DNA of 64,000 nt from Tuctoria greenei (taxonomy: Eukaryota; Streptophyta; Magnoliopsida; Poales; Poaceae). The position numbers and the translations under genes are program-made. How positions within the stretch are numbered: the stretch's first letter is position 1; every line of letters starts with the position of its first letter. The stretch is from positions 162,214,929 to 162,278,928 of the forward strand of contig JAYESD010000009.1 of the NCBI GenBank assembly GCA_036927565.1, in the 5' to 3' direction. This document shows, piece by piece, positions 10,591-21,293 of this stretch. The notes under the pieces were generated by a model. That model made no database searches, was not told the origin of the DNA, and worked only from the letters and a program-made list of their open reading frames with translations.

Positions 10591-11427
10591 CCGGTGACTT
10601 GGAAAATTTATTATATTTAGTGTTATTTAACTGATGCCTTATTAATTTACTACTACCGTTCCTCTATTGATTGTATTTAGTGTTGTTGAATTGATGCCTT
10701 ACTTATTAACTACTACCGTTCCTCTTTTTTCGGAAAGGTACTACTGTTCCTCACGAAAATTCAACTAGAAATATTTCTTATCTATCAATTTTAATTTATT
10801 AACATATATTATTCTGATATCCATGATACTTGTCCCATGGACCAACAAAATTTAATGTTCCACAAAAATAATTTAACAAGAAATATTCATTACCTACCAA
10901 TTTTGATTTATTCACTACTATCTTTCCTTTATGTCACGATACTTGTCACATAGACAACAAATTAAAATGTTCTAATGAAAGAAATAAACAATATGATTTA
11001 TTGCCTGCCAAATTTTATTTATCTACTATTATCTTTCCTATGGGTGTCCAATAGACCAGCAAAATTTTTGTTTCTTTTTTAGATTATGTATTGCCTATAT
11101 CTTTTTAGATTCGTGGACTTTTTATTTATTTGATATAGAAAAAATTATAAGTTGTATTCCCTCCTCCGTCGCAAAAGTTTGTCGTTTTCTAGTTTATTTT
11201 TGAACTAGAAAGAAAGAGACAAACTTTTTAGACGAAGGGAGTAGTTGTTAGATCTAGATCTAAGAACTGAACATTGAGTGATATGACCTTTATTTTCACT
11301 CAATTGAAAAATAGACCTCTCTATCTATTAGGTTGCTCATCTAGAGTGTGATCGACATTCTCACCTACTTAGACATATATTTGTCGTTCAATCCTCCCGA
11401 TATACGGGTGGTCTGAGCGGCATTGGA
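10591..11427. other. AT-rich region upstream of CRPc, U1/U2 junction
   Basis: No gene is seen. There is a diverged direct repeat of ~60 bp at about 10614-10732 (phrase ACTACTACCGTTCCTC twice) and diverged repeats of ~110 bp at about 10815-11060 around ATACTTGTC. A related phrase occurs upstream of CRPb near 5390-5440, so these look like paralogous promoter-distal sequences. Confidence 0.5.
11155..11243. mobile_element. Stowaway-like MITE, U1
   Basis: About 89 bp with ends TTCCCTCCTCCGTCGCAAAAG and CTTTTTAGACGAAGGGAG forming an imperfect inverted repeat flanked by TA, as in Stowaway (Tc1/mariner-type) MITEs of grasses. Counterparts are in U2 and U3. Confidence 0.75.
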
Positions 11428-13154
11428 ACCAATTTGGACGACTTTGACGGGAATGTCGGTGTCGCCGCTTGGCTGCACTCGAGGTGCAGAAGCCGAGCCT
11501 CGTTGACGAATGCTCGGGGGTTTTGGAGCTTTCTCCTGCCTGGAGTCCTCCTCTTGCGCCGTGGTGAGTGCATGGAGCTCTTCCAGTGCAGTTACTCCGG
11601 CAGTGCGATCTCCGTGGATCCGGAGAACGCCTACTGGCGTTGGCATCTTCAACACCAGATAGCCATAATGAGCAGCCGCCATGAATTTGTACAGGGCAGG
11701 TCTACCCAAGATGGCATTGAAGGGTAAGTTGATTTGCGCGACGTTGAAGACCAACTTCTCGGTGCGGTACTTCTCCCGTGTCCCGAAGGTAACAGGGAGA
11801 GTAATAGCTCTGAGTGGGGTGATGGCCCCCGGACCTACTCCGGAGAAAGGTCGAGAGGGGTGGAGATCCGAAGGTCGGAGCTGAAGCTTAGTGAAAGCTT
11901 CGAAGCTGATGAGGTTAAGCCCCGAACCTCCGTCTACCATGACGTGGTGGAGCTGTATGTTGTTGATGGTAGGAGATACCATCAAGGGTAACTGTCCTGC
12001 TCCAACCATGCTCCGGGGACAATCCAAAGCATCAAAAGTGATGGTTGTGTTCATCCACTTTCGGTGAGGTTCCGGCCTGACTGTAGGAGCTACAGCGGCC
12101 ATATCCCGACGCATAGTCTTGATGACGCGACGGGAGGTTATATCCCATGACCCACCAAAAATGGTGTTCATGGTCTTCCGATGCTCGTTGTCAGAGACGT
12201 CAGAATCATCGTCAACGGAGGTGTAGACGGCCTTCAGGACCTTTTTGGGATCCTGGAACCCCAACTCCTCTTCTGCCGGAGCTTCGTCGACTTTTTGCTT
12301 TCCTTCCTCTGTCGGAAAGGAGATTCCTCCCGGCGCTTGTTGTAGCGTTCGACAAGGTTTTGGACCTCCTGACAGTCTTCCAAACTGTGGCTGCCCATTT
12401 TGTGAATGGGACACCACACTTTGGGTTTGCCACCGTCTTCAGAAGACGGTCGAGGTCGCTTCTCGGGGCGTGGCCCCCGGCCACCCGGAGCTGCAGCAGC
12501 TGCAACGTGGGATGTGTCGGCCGACGGCTTCTTCTTGCCGTTGGTCTTCTTTTTCTTCTTGCCACCCCCGGAGGTAGCGGCTTCTTCTTTGGAGGATTTC
12601 TTGTGACTCTCCGAGGTTGGTTTGGAGTGCATCTCAAGGCCCTCCGCAGCTCGGGCACATTTGTCAGCCAAGCTGAAGAGTTCCGTGACACTAGTGATCT
12701 CCTTGATCGCCAGTTTCTCCAACATCTTCTTGTCCCGTACGCCCTGTCTGAATGCCACAATGACAGAGGCGCTAGAGACAGAAGGGATAGTGTTTCGTAC
12801 CTGAGAGAACCTCTGGATGAATGACCGTAAGGATTCTCCCCATTTTTGCACGACCACAAAAAGGTCTAGTTCAGTGCCTGGTCGGGTGTATGAACTCCCG
12901 AAGTTGGCAGTGAACTGATGGCACAACTCCTCCCAACTGTTGATAGAGTTGGGTGGAAGGCTCATAAACCAGGACCTGACAGTCCCAGTTAAGGCCACTG
13001 GAAAGTAATTGGCCATCACGGCCTCGTTTCCTCCAGCTGCCAAGATTGCAGTGGAGTATATCTGAAGAAATTCGGCAGGATTGACAGTCCCGTCGAATTT
13101 TTCCGGTAGGTGAGGCCGAAACTTCTGTGGCCATCTAACCATGCGCAGGTGCAT
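11365..13154 (-). pseudogene. gag-pro: gag-protease fragment, U2 copy, frameshifted
   Basis: The gag frame runs from an ATG at 13154 to 12234 and the protease frame lies at about 12300-11365. They are in different frames because of a 1-base loss near 12305 that U1 does not have. The gag domain, zinc-knuckle-like CPIH motif and VDGGSG protease motif are visible. The protease frame ends soon after the RISGG motif. Where reverse transcriptase should begin, the sequence turns into AT-rich DNA upstream of CRPc, so 11360-11400 is a truncation or duplication junction. Confidence 0.8.
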
Positions 13155-13177
13155 GGCCAAGGCTGAACAGCCTCCTC

Positions 13178-13792
13178 CTACTCCTTCAGGAGTAGAAAGG
13201 TCCTGAGCTTCCCGTCTTTCACAGGCACGCTCAATATGGACTCGGCCATCCTGCTGGTGGTATCGGCGATCAAGCTCCGCCCGAAGGTCATGAGTCGAAA
13301 GCCTGGATACCGTGTGAGTACGTCGTGCCCGGAGGGCAATGATGTCACTTGTTGTGACACAGCACGTCTCCTGCTATTGGAGACGTGCGGGCCAAGTCTA
13401 CCAGACAAAGTCCGCCGCTGCGACGGGGCTCGTCCTGAAGGAGAAGGACCCTGGTTGTTGAGACGTTCGGCTGCTGCTGCAACCAAATGCTCCACATCGA
13501 CCCTCCACTGCTCCAGTGCATCCCGGGATGCATCCGGAGGTGGTGGGCGTTGGAGAAGAGCACGCGCTGCATGAAGCGCGTGTTTCGGGTTGTCATGATT
13601 TGCCGACGCAGTGATTGACGCCAGCGCACCATCACGCTACCCAACACGATTTGCTGGAGGAGACGGTGGTGGTGGGAGTGTGACTCCTGCTGGTGCTGAG
13701 GCTCCTGCTAGTGGCTGCCTATTGGAGGGATTGCCTCCAACAGCCTGAATAGCAGGTTGACCGTTGGATGATCCAGCAGCTGAATTCACCAT
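13178..13792 (-). pseudogene. gag N-terminal part, U2
   Basis: The counterpart of 2025-2366 and the stretch beyond it. The frame from the ATG is stopped by a TAG near 13637 where U1 has a Gln codon, and further frames overlap down to 13178. This stop is shared with U3 and U4. Confidence 0.5.
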
Positions 13793-13829
13793 TCTCGAAA
13801 TCTCAGGCGCCCCTACCTGGCGCGCCAAC

Positions 13830-14680
13830 TGTCGGTGATTTGGAACTGGCAGATCTTCCTACACTGCTAAAGTGATAGGGGAGTTTGAGGTTCGGTATGG
13901 GCGCGCGGAGATTCAAGAAGGTGAGTAGGAATTGACACAGGAGACACAAGAGTTTACGTGGTTCGGGCCGCCTGAGCGTAATACCCTACTCCACGGATGT
14001 GTTGCTGTTGTATTAGCTGTATGAGCTTGTGTTTAGCGTCAATGGCGTGTGTGTCTCTAGCCCCTTGAACGTGTCGTCAGCCTGTCCTTTTATAGTACAA
14101 GGGCAGGCCGTTACAAGTTAGCCTGGCCCGACATGTGGCCCCGGCGGTTACTAGTATTGACACTTATTTAACACATTTAATTGCTCTTAATGACCCTGTA
14201 ACGGGCTTTGACAGCACCATTATTGGTGTTAAGATCGTCCGTTTAAGTGTCATTAATATGGTATTAATGACACTTAATCGGGTCTTGAAGTCCTTGATTC
14301 CCCTTTGAAGATCCGGAGCCGTTGTGGGGTCTTCCGGAGGTTAGAGGCTGAAGATCCGACGGTTGGACACGTGGCAGCTCCGGAGCATACTGTGGAAACA
14401 AGTAGCTCCGGGGCTACCCGACACGTGTCAAGTCCGGAGCTTCTCTCGGTCTGGGGCTAAGTCCGGAGGTGCCATTTCGGTACATGGCCCGTAGCTTCCC
14501 CCTTGTGGGCGGTAGCTCCGGTTTTGTAGTACATGTGGTGACCCAGGGATTAACCATGTTGGAGAAGCGGGTCCGGTTATGTCTGACATGTGGGCCTTCG
14601 AGGGTCTTCAAACCAAGTAGATGATTTTCCTTTGAGATCTTTATAACCTCAAAGGGTGTACGATTTCTAGGGTACCGACA
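13830..14680 (-). repeat. LTR, U2
   Basis: The 851-bp counterpart of the U1 LTR, with the same TGTCGGT...ACCGACA ends. Confidence 0.75.
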
Positions 14681-15237
14681 ATCATCAACATAATCATCAC
14701 GGTGCAAGAAATGATAAGGCAAGATTTTACCTTGGGTGGGGGGGGGGGGGGGGGGTGCTCGTGCGATGCGGTGGCGGCGGTCTCGGGCGACACGGCGGCG
14801 GCACATTCGGGCGACGCGGCAGCGGGGGCGCCCTCGGGCCACGCGGCGACGGCGTGGCCAGGCGAGGGCGGTGGCGGCGTGGTCGGGCAAGGGCGGCGGC
14901 GGCGTGGTCGGGTGAGGGCGGCAGCACGCGATAGCGAAAAGAGGCGCGGGCGGATTCTGTGTTGCACGCGGAAGGAGGCAAAAGGATAACCTAACACGAG
15001 GCGGGGCCCACGCTTATGACCGTCGGTTTCGCCACTACGGCCGACGGCTTTAATATGTACGTCGGTTTCTTAGGACAGACCGGTGGTTATAATTATGACC
15101 GTCGGTTTTCTTTTCCATACCGACGGTTATATTTTATATACGTCGGTCTCGCTAAATTGACGCCTATAGTTTCACTAAATTCAACGGCACCAACGCCTAT
15201 AGTTTCCCCGAGGCCCTACTACCCGTTTCTTGTAGTG
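14681..15237. mobile_element. Right end of CACTA element D, U2
   Basis: Counterpart of 3255-3798. The poly-G run is 18 bases here. The ...CTTGTAGTG terminus ends at 15237 inside CRPa exon 2. Confidence 0.7.
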
Positions 15238-15436
15238 GCTGGTGCCTCCTGCGTGTAGCCTGGATGCACCACCACATAAATTAAAGAAGTGAGAGGTCAG
15301 GGTTTCATATAGTTTACGAACGTATAAAAGTTGCAGAAAGAGTCGTGGAATCACCTGAGGAGAAGAGCAGCATGGCAATGGCCATCGCTACCACGATCAC
15401 CTTGCCCACCTTGGAATGAACTGTGGCCGTCATCAT
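15219..15436 (-). pseudogene. CRPa truncated gene, U2
   Basis: Exon 1 at 15355-15436 and the exon 2 remnant at 15219-15259, with the same transposon-supplied TAG as in U1. Confidence 0.75.
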
Positions 15437-16105
15437 TGTTTGTCTCTGCCCGCTAGGAGTATAGTTCAATTGTTTCACTCTTAGGTACTCGATGTATTAT
15501 AGTCCTACGTGAAGTCATGCCATATATAGGTGAGATCGTGGGGTTAATAGATAGATATAGATAGATAGATGGATGGATAGAGATGGATGAAAACGGTCAA
15601 ACATGGATAGTAGTTGGCAGTGTATGTATGCATAAGCTGTAACAGATCGACATTCCGGGTCGTCAGGGAATATTTTGGCGGGTTAAAGGGGACTTAATAT
15701 TAGGATTTCCAAGAGATCGATGTTCTATAGTTTGAGCTGAAAGGGAGAGAGCAGAGAGAAGGATGGAACTGCTTCTCATCATCTGCACCACCTGGCTTGG
15801 CTGCTGCTCGGCTGCCTTGAACTCTGCGCTCGCGTGCGTGGATGCATCTAATAGACATTATCAACCTATCGTTGGTGAATAAAAATATATAAACCGAGAG
15901 TAACAAGCCGCATCTTGAATTCTTGATCGACACACGTCATCCACGATTGATATATGCTGCTAATATGCATGAGGGTCACAGAGACAAGGCATGGTCACAT
16001 AATCTGACACAAATTCATAATTTGGACGCTGCAACACCGGCAGTTTATTTCACATATATGGTTCGTAACAAGGCAGCAGGGACTCTAACGATCGAGTACT
16101 AGTAT

Positions 16106-16537
16106 CTACTTGTAACAGCAGCATAACGACTGTCCTTGGACAAAACCTCCGCCGCGATTGTTGTCCAAGCACCATATATTGCATTTCATCTGCGGCAGCC
16201 CTAGGTCCTGGCACCGCGGATCCTTTTCGGCCAGCCACAATCCTGGCGATGGCGATGGCGACGGTACCGGCGCCTCCTGTGCGTAGCCTGCATTATGCAC
16301 GACGACCACACAATTAAGTGCCCAAGGTTTAATTTGTTTGCACAGATCGGCATCGTCCCTAGCTATCTGGGAAACGGCTAGCTAGCTAGCTCCGGCAGGA
16401 AAAATAAAAAGGAGGGAACGATCGATATATAGAGAGAGATGCGGGGTTAAATGACCTGTCGAGATGAGGAGCACGGCAATGGCTGCCGCCACGAGGAGAA
16501 CCTTGGCCACGACGCAGGAATGGAACTTGGTCGTCAT
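16106..16537 (-). CDS. CRPb secreted cysteine-rich peptide, U2
   Basis: Exons 16456-16537 and 16106-16287. The encoded protein is identical to the U1 copy (87 residues, C-x9-C-x3-C-x15-CCC). Confidence 0.8.
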
Positions 16538-17009
16538 CGTCTTCAACTCTCCTCGCTGAATCCTGTGCAACTTCTGGTGTCGTCTAGATTGGTTTCGTAT
16601 ACTCTTTCTCTCTGTCTCTGTGTTACAGCCGCAGCCGTATATATTCTAGTATATATAATACGAGTGTTATTTTCTGTAGTGGTGGTGCAGGCTGGAGGAT
16701 GAATTGTGCTAGCTAGGAGAGAGGCCAAAGGCCCTGCATAACTGCCGTCTTATTAATTGTTCTGGCTGAGGTTTGACTTGTATTCACTAGTGCTATTTAA
16801 TCGACACCTAATTAATTCGTAACGCATATCCTTTATTTCATTATACTTACCCCATAGGACAACTAAATAAAAGTTATAATCAAATTACGCATCAAGAAAT
16901 ATTATTACACTACATGAAACACGATCATTTGCGACGGCCAATTTTATTTGCGACGGCAGGCCATCGCAAATAAAGTTAATTGCGACGGCCGTTCGCGAGC
17001 CGTCACAGA

Positions 17010-18474
17010 CACTACTATAAAAGGCTTCATCGCAGGCTGCTCTAAACATATTATCACATACGGTTTTAAAAACCGCCTGTAATGAAGAACCTGTGAAAAT
17101 GATCGATTAGCAACGACGGGGGCAAAATCCGCCTGTCACGGGCGGGGCGGTTTTTTATTGATGACCATCTGTGAAAATACATTTTCACAGGCGGTTTTTT
17201 ATTGCTGGCCGCCTGTGAAAATGTATTTTCACAGGAGGTTTTTTATTGTTGACCGCCTGTGAAAATGTATTATCACATATTGTTTTTTTACTGCCAACTA
17301 CCTGTGATAATACATTATCATAGACAATTTTTAGAATATTCCGTATGCATTGTGTTTGTGACTAGTCGTAATTAGAAGGCAAGAAATGATAACATTTAGA
17401 CAAAATTTGCGCTAACACAATTCGATCTACAAAAGACTAAAAGATTTAGACAAAATTACATTGCAGAGATGCAATAAAAAAACACAACAGAAATTACAAT
17501 GCAATATATTGCAGAAATTACAATCCATCACAACCATCACGTGCAGCACCACATGCAAAGCACCACATGCAGCAGCTCTACGCCATGAAGACAGGGATGC
17601 TGTTGTTGCAGCCGCTCTTCAACGCCTCCCCACAGAGCTCGGTAGCGCCACCTTCATTCTAGCTCGACTTCCGTGCTACAACAAAAATAAAGATCGCGGC
17701 TGGATCTGCGACTGAAGGTTGGATCTGCGATCCTCGGCATCGAGCAAGACACCCGCGGCAGATGAGGAGCGTGGCTGCCGCGACAGCGAGGAGCGTGGTT
17801 GCCACGACGGCGATGAGCATGAGCAGCACGACTGCCATGACGATCAAGGAGCGCGGCTGCCGCATCGGCGAGGAGCGTGGCCTCCATGACAGGAGGATGG
17901 CGAGGAGGTGGAAGCGGCCTGCCGACGCTTCAGTGATGAGGCGGAGCTGCGGTAGAGCGAGGTTGGGGAGGAAGGAAAGAGAGGTGAGATTGGGGAGATG
18001 AACGGTGAGAGGCAGAGATTGGGGATAAGGACGTGAGGTGTTGATATTGTTGCTGTTATAGACACATATATTAGAGATGACCCCCTGTGAGTCGTTGGAT
18101 CGATAAGTAGCGAAAGGCGGAGATATGAAGTCCAAGAGCCATCCGTGGGATGAAGAAGCAGACCAATTAGGAGCTATCATTATCACAGGTGGTTTTTTTT
18201 TTGTTACGGACCGCTTGTGAAAATCATTATATTTTCACAGGCGGTTGTTTGTTACGGACCGACTGTGATAATGACTATTATCACAAACGGTTTTTGTTAC
18301 GAACCGCCTGTGAAAATCAATACATTTTCATAGGCGGTTGTTTGTTACGGACCGCCTATGATATTCTATTATCACAGGCGGTTATTAACTCATTTGACAT
18401 AACAGGCGTAATTTTTAACGAACCGTCTGTAAAAAAATAAGGAGACGCCTGTGAAAATACATTTTCTAGTAGTG
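17010..18474. mobile_element. Non-autonomous CACTA element B, U2
   Basis: Same ends and aga target duplication as in U1. 1,465 bp. Confidence 0.9.
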
Positions 18475-19476
18475 AGAGAGGGAAGTCGTCGCAAATAAAC
18501 ACTTATTTGCAACGGCTGCCGACGAAGCCATCGCAAATAAGACTTATTTGCAACGGCCAACCCTAGAGCCGTCGCAAATATAATAACCATCGCAAATAGT
18601 AACTTATTTGAGACGGCTTCAAAAAGTATCATCCCAAATAACATAGCCGTCCCAAATAAAGGCTAATATCTACCCCATCGGGCCCGATAGCTCATTCTCA
18701 CCCCGCCCCCAAACTCCTGGGCGTGCCGCCGCGCCCCCCGCCACCCCAGTCGCTGCCCCGCCGCCGACCCCGCCGCGCCCCCGCGCCCGCCGCTGACCCC
18801 GCCGTGCCCCCACCGCGCCAGCCACCCCCCCCCCGCCCCCGCCGTGCCTGCCGACGCCACCGGCCATCCCGGACGCACCGTCCAATGCCGCCGGCCTTCT
18901 CCGACGCCTTCCCACCGGCCTCCCCGACGTAGGTCTGTTAGTTATGTTGTAAATTTTCAAGTTTTGGTTGAGAAAGCATGATGGACTTTGATCTTTCTCT
19001 GTGGCGAAGTCACGTTGTTGTACCCTGGTGCACTGGCACCATGTTAGCAAAACTGATTACCTGTAAGATGGTCATTTGGATCAACGAAATGACTTGAGAA
19101 ATAAGCATGGATAGGTTATGGCACCACCCTAAGTACGAGCCTAGCTTCACCACTCACTACTACAAAAAACATTTTTACAGGCGCTTCTATATTTTTTTAC
19201 AGACGGTCCATTAAAAGTGCCGTCTGTGATGTCCAATGAGTTAATAACAGTTTGTGATAATAGATTTTCACGGGCGGATTGTAACAAACAACCGCCTGTA
19301 AAAATATAATGATTTTCATAGGTGGTCCTTACAAAAACCGCCTGTGATAAGAGTCATTATCACAGGCGGTCCGTAACAAACAACCGCCTGTGAAAATATA
19401 ATGATTTTCATAGGCGGTCCGTAACATAAAAACCGCCTGTGATAATGACAGTTCCTCATTGGTCCGCTGCTTCATC

Positions 19477-20045
19477 CACTACTACAAAAAGCATTTTTAC
19501 AGGCGCCTCAATTTTTCAAACACAGGCGGTCCTTAAAAATATGCGACTGTGATGACGAATGATATAATAACCGTCTGTGATGAAAGAACAACACAGGCGG
19601 ATTTTAAAGAACAACCGTCTGGGTAAATACATGATCTTCAGAATCGGTTCTTAATTAAGAACCGTCTGTAATGCAACGAACTTCACAGACGGATTTTAAG
19701 AAACAACCGTCTGGGTAAATACATGATCTTCACAGACGGTTATTAATTATTAACCGCCTGCAATGCCATGAACTTCACAGACGGATTTTAAGAAACAACC
19801 GTCTGGTTAAATACATGATCTTCGTTGGCGGTTCTTGATTAATAACCGTCTGTAATGCAATGAACTTCACAGATGGATTTTAAGGAACAACCGTCTGAGT
19901 AAATACATGATCTTCGTTGGCGGTTCTTAATTAATAACCGTCTGTAATGCAATGAACTTCATAGCCGGTTCTTGATTATATAACAACGGCCTAAGAAGAT
20001 CATGTATTTTCAGTGGCGGTCATTGTTTAATTATCATAAGCGGTT
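19477..20045. repeat. Left subterminal repeat array of E
   Basis: At least four tandem copies of a ~92-bp repeat built on CTTCACAGACGGATTTTAAG...AACCGTCTG (clear starts near 19681, 19773 and 19865). Each copy contains ACAGACGGTT-type motifs in both orientations that can fold back. Such arrays are where CACTA accessory proteins bind in the En/Spm system. Confidence 0.8.
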
Positions 20046-20314
20046 TTCATTGAAATTACAGGGATGTAGTTGCAATTATATATCACAGCCGCATGTAGTC
20101 GTGCAGGCAAAATTGTATCAGGAAAAAAACACAGATGAGCTAGCGGATACTAGTAAAGTAATGCATTATAGGAAATGCTCGATCACCAGTGAGGCTGGCT
20201 TAATTGTGATAATACACCATTAGAGGCTTTACAATTGTTCAAAGATAATTTCTTTACACACTGAACAAAAATCATGCTACATTCATTGTAGATCGACGAT
20301 GAAGCTCCCATCGA
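20046..20314. other. 3' flank of the E2-like gene in E
   Basis: No gene is seen. This is probably the 3' untranslated region and terminator sequence of the minus-strand E2-like gene next to the subterminal array. Confidence 0.4.
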
Positions 20315-21154
20315 TCAATCTAAATTGTACCGTCCTGCTTGCTCCCGAACACGTCTCTTATATTCCGCTGGATCCTGAAAATATTGACATTATTTAAATT
20401 AACAAATGTCGAAGGAGGAATGAATAACCTACATTGGTCACTAAGTCAAAGTGTCATCTAACCTTGATAAGTAGATTATAGCAATCATTTTCAACATCAG
20501 GCACATTTGGCTGATGCAGCAAACGCTGAACTTCAAGTAGTATAGTTTTGATTGTAAAAGCACTGCACCACCCCTACGAAATATAATTTAAGCAATATAA
20601 GAAACCAGTTCAAATAAGTTCGACAAAAATTATAAGTAATAATTACATGAACAAAATAGGTCTATCTTACAGTCTCTTGATCAAGAATCCCGATGCAGAG
20701 TGCTCCCGAACGATGGACATTTGGGTGGAAGAACCCAAATGGAAAGGAGCATCTTGGAGGCACCAAGGGATAGTCCTCAGAGAAGGAGATTGTCAGGGGG
20801 TAGTAACCATCTTCCCATTCAGTCTGCAAAAGAAATTTATTAATAGGAGGACGATAGTTAAACTCATATTGTGCTTGTTCTTCATGACTTACCCCTTCTT
20901 TACCGGGGACGATGCACTGCCACTTCAATAAATCTCCCGATTCAGGCTTCGCAGAGAAACCCTACGCGGAGAAATTGAAAATACCAAAAACAAACAACAC
21001 GGAAAAACAAACTACAGTTAAGTTCATCAGTCCATTACAGATACATATGTATATACAACCATGTGACCGGTGTGCCATATGTACATACATGGGGATGGTT
21101 CTTGCGCCACGCCAAGCGCTCCTCCTTCAATCGGCTACACGCCCGAGACATCAT
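20315..21154 (-). CDS. SCE1-like: SUMO-conjugating enzyme-like E2 (UBC9/SCE1 type) carried by E
   Basis: Five exons: 21089-21154, 20893-20961, 20671-20823, 20463-20573, 20315-20374. All introns are GT-AG and in phase 0, giving 459 bases, 152 residues, with no internal stop. Matches to plant SCE1 run end to end: RLKEER..WRKNHPH at the N-terminus, IPGK-like IVPGKEG, FSEDYP, GFFHPNV (HPN motif, about residues 78-80), SGALCIGIL with the active-site Cys near residue 88, GW..A.TIK, and DPAEYKRRVREQA near the end. It is ~8 residues shorter than usual SCE1 (160), mainly in the loop after residue 30. E2 enzymes of this type pass SUMO from the E1 to target lysines. It lies 139 bp past the transposase stop on the same strand. 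It is probably a captured gene; activity is inferred from intact motifs only. Confidence 0.85.
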
Positions 21155-21293
21155 TATCTGAAGAAAGACCAAGCTTCCAAACTTCCAAATCATTGAGTCC
21201 AAACGCATATGTACACAAATGCAAAAGGACACAATCCATATACCAACATTGTTCTAAGTTGATTTCAGAAGATACAAATATATACAATATATA

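Larger units (their letters stand above)
1..11427. repeat. Tandem unit U1 (first of four ~11.4-kb units)
   Basis: The stretch starting at base 1 (accaatttggacgactttg) recurs at 11428, 40791 and 52247, and the intervening content repeats in the same order with only scattered substitutions and short indels. The boundary is arbitrary because it is set by the window edge. U1 is the most divergent copy: it lacks 6 bases in element D that the others have, and keeps one base in gag that the others have lost. It holds gag-protease, LTR, D, CRPa, CRPb, C with B and A inside, EXO70-like exons, CRPc and a MITE. Confidence 0.95.

Noticed and set aside
12212..12859. Large Arg-rich frames opposite or beside gag (and plus-strand frames across the same region)
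   Set aside because: They are shadows of the gag frame. The gag domain, zinc-knuckle and protease motifs are all on the minus strand in the frames annotated.
13154..13160. Starting gag two codons earlier, at a TTG
   Set aside because: A TTG start is not expected in a plant element; the ATG at 13154 (and equivalents) is preferred.
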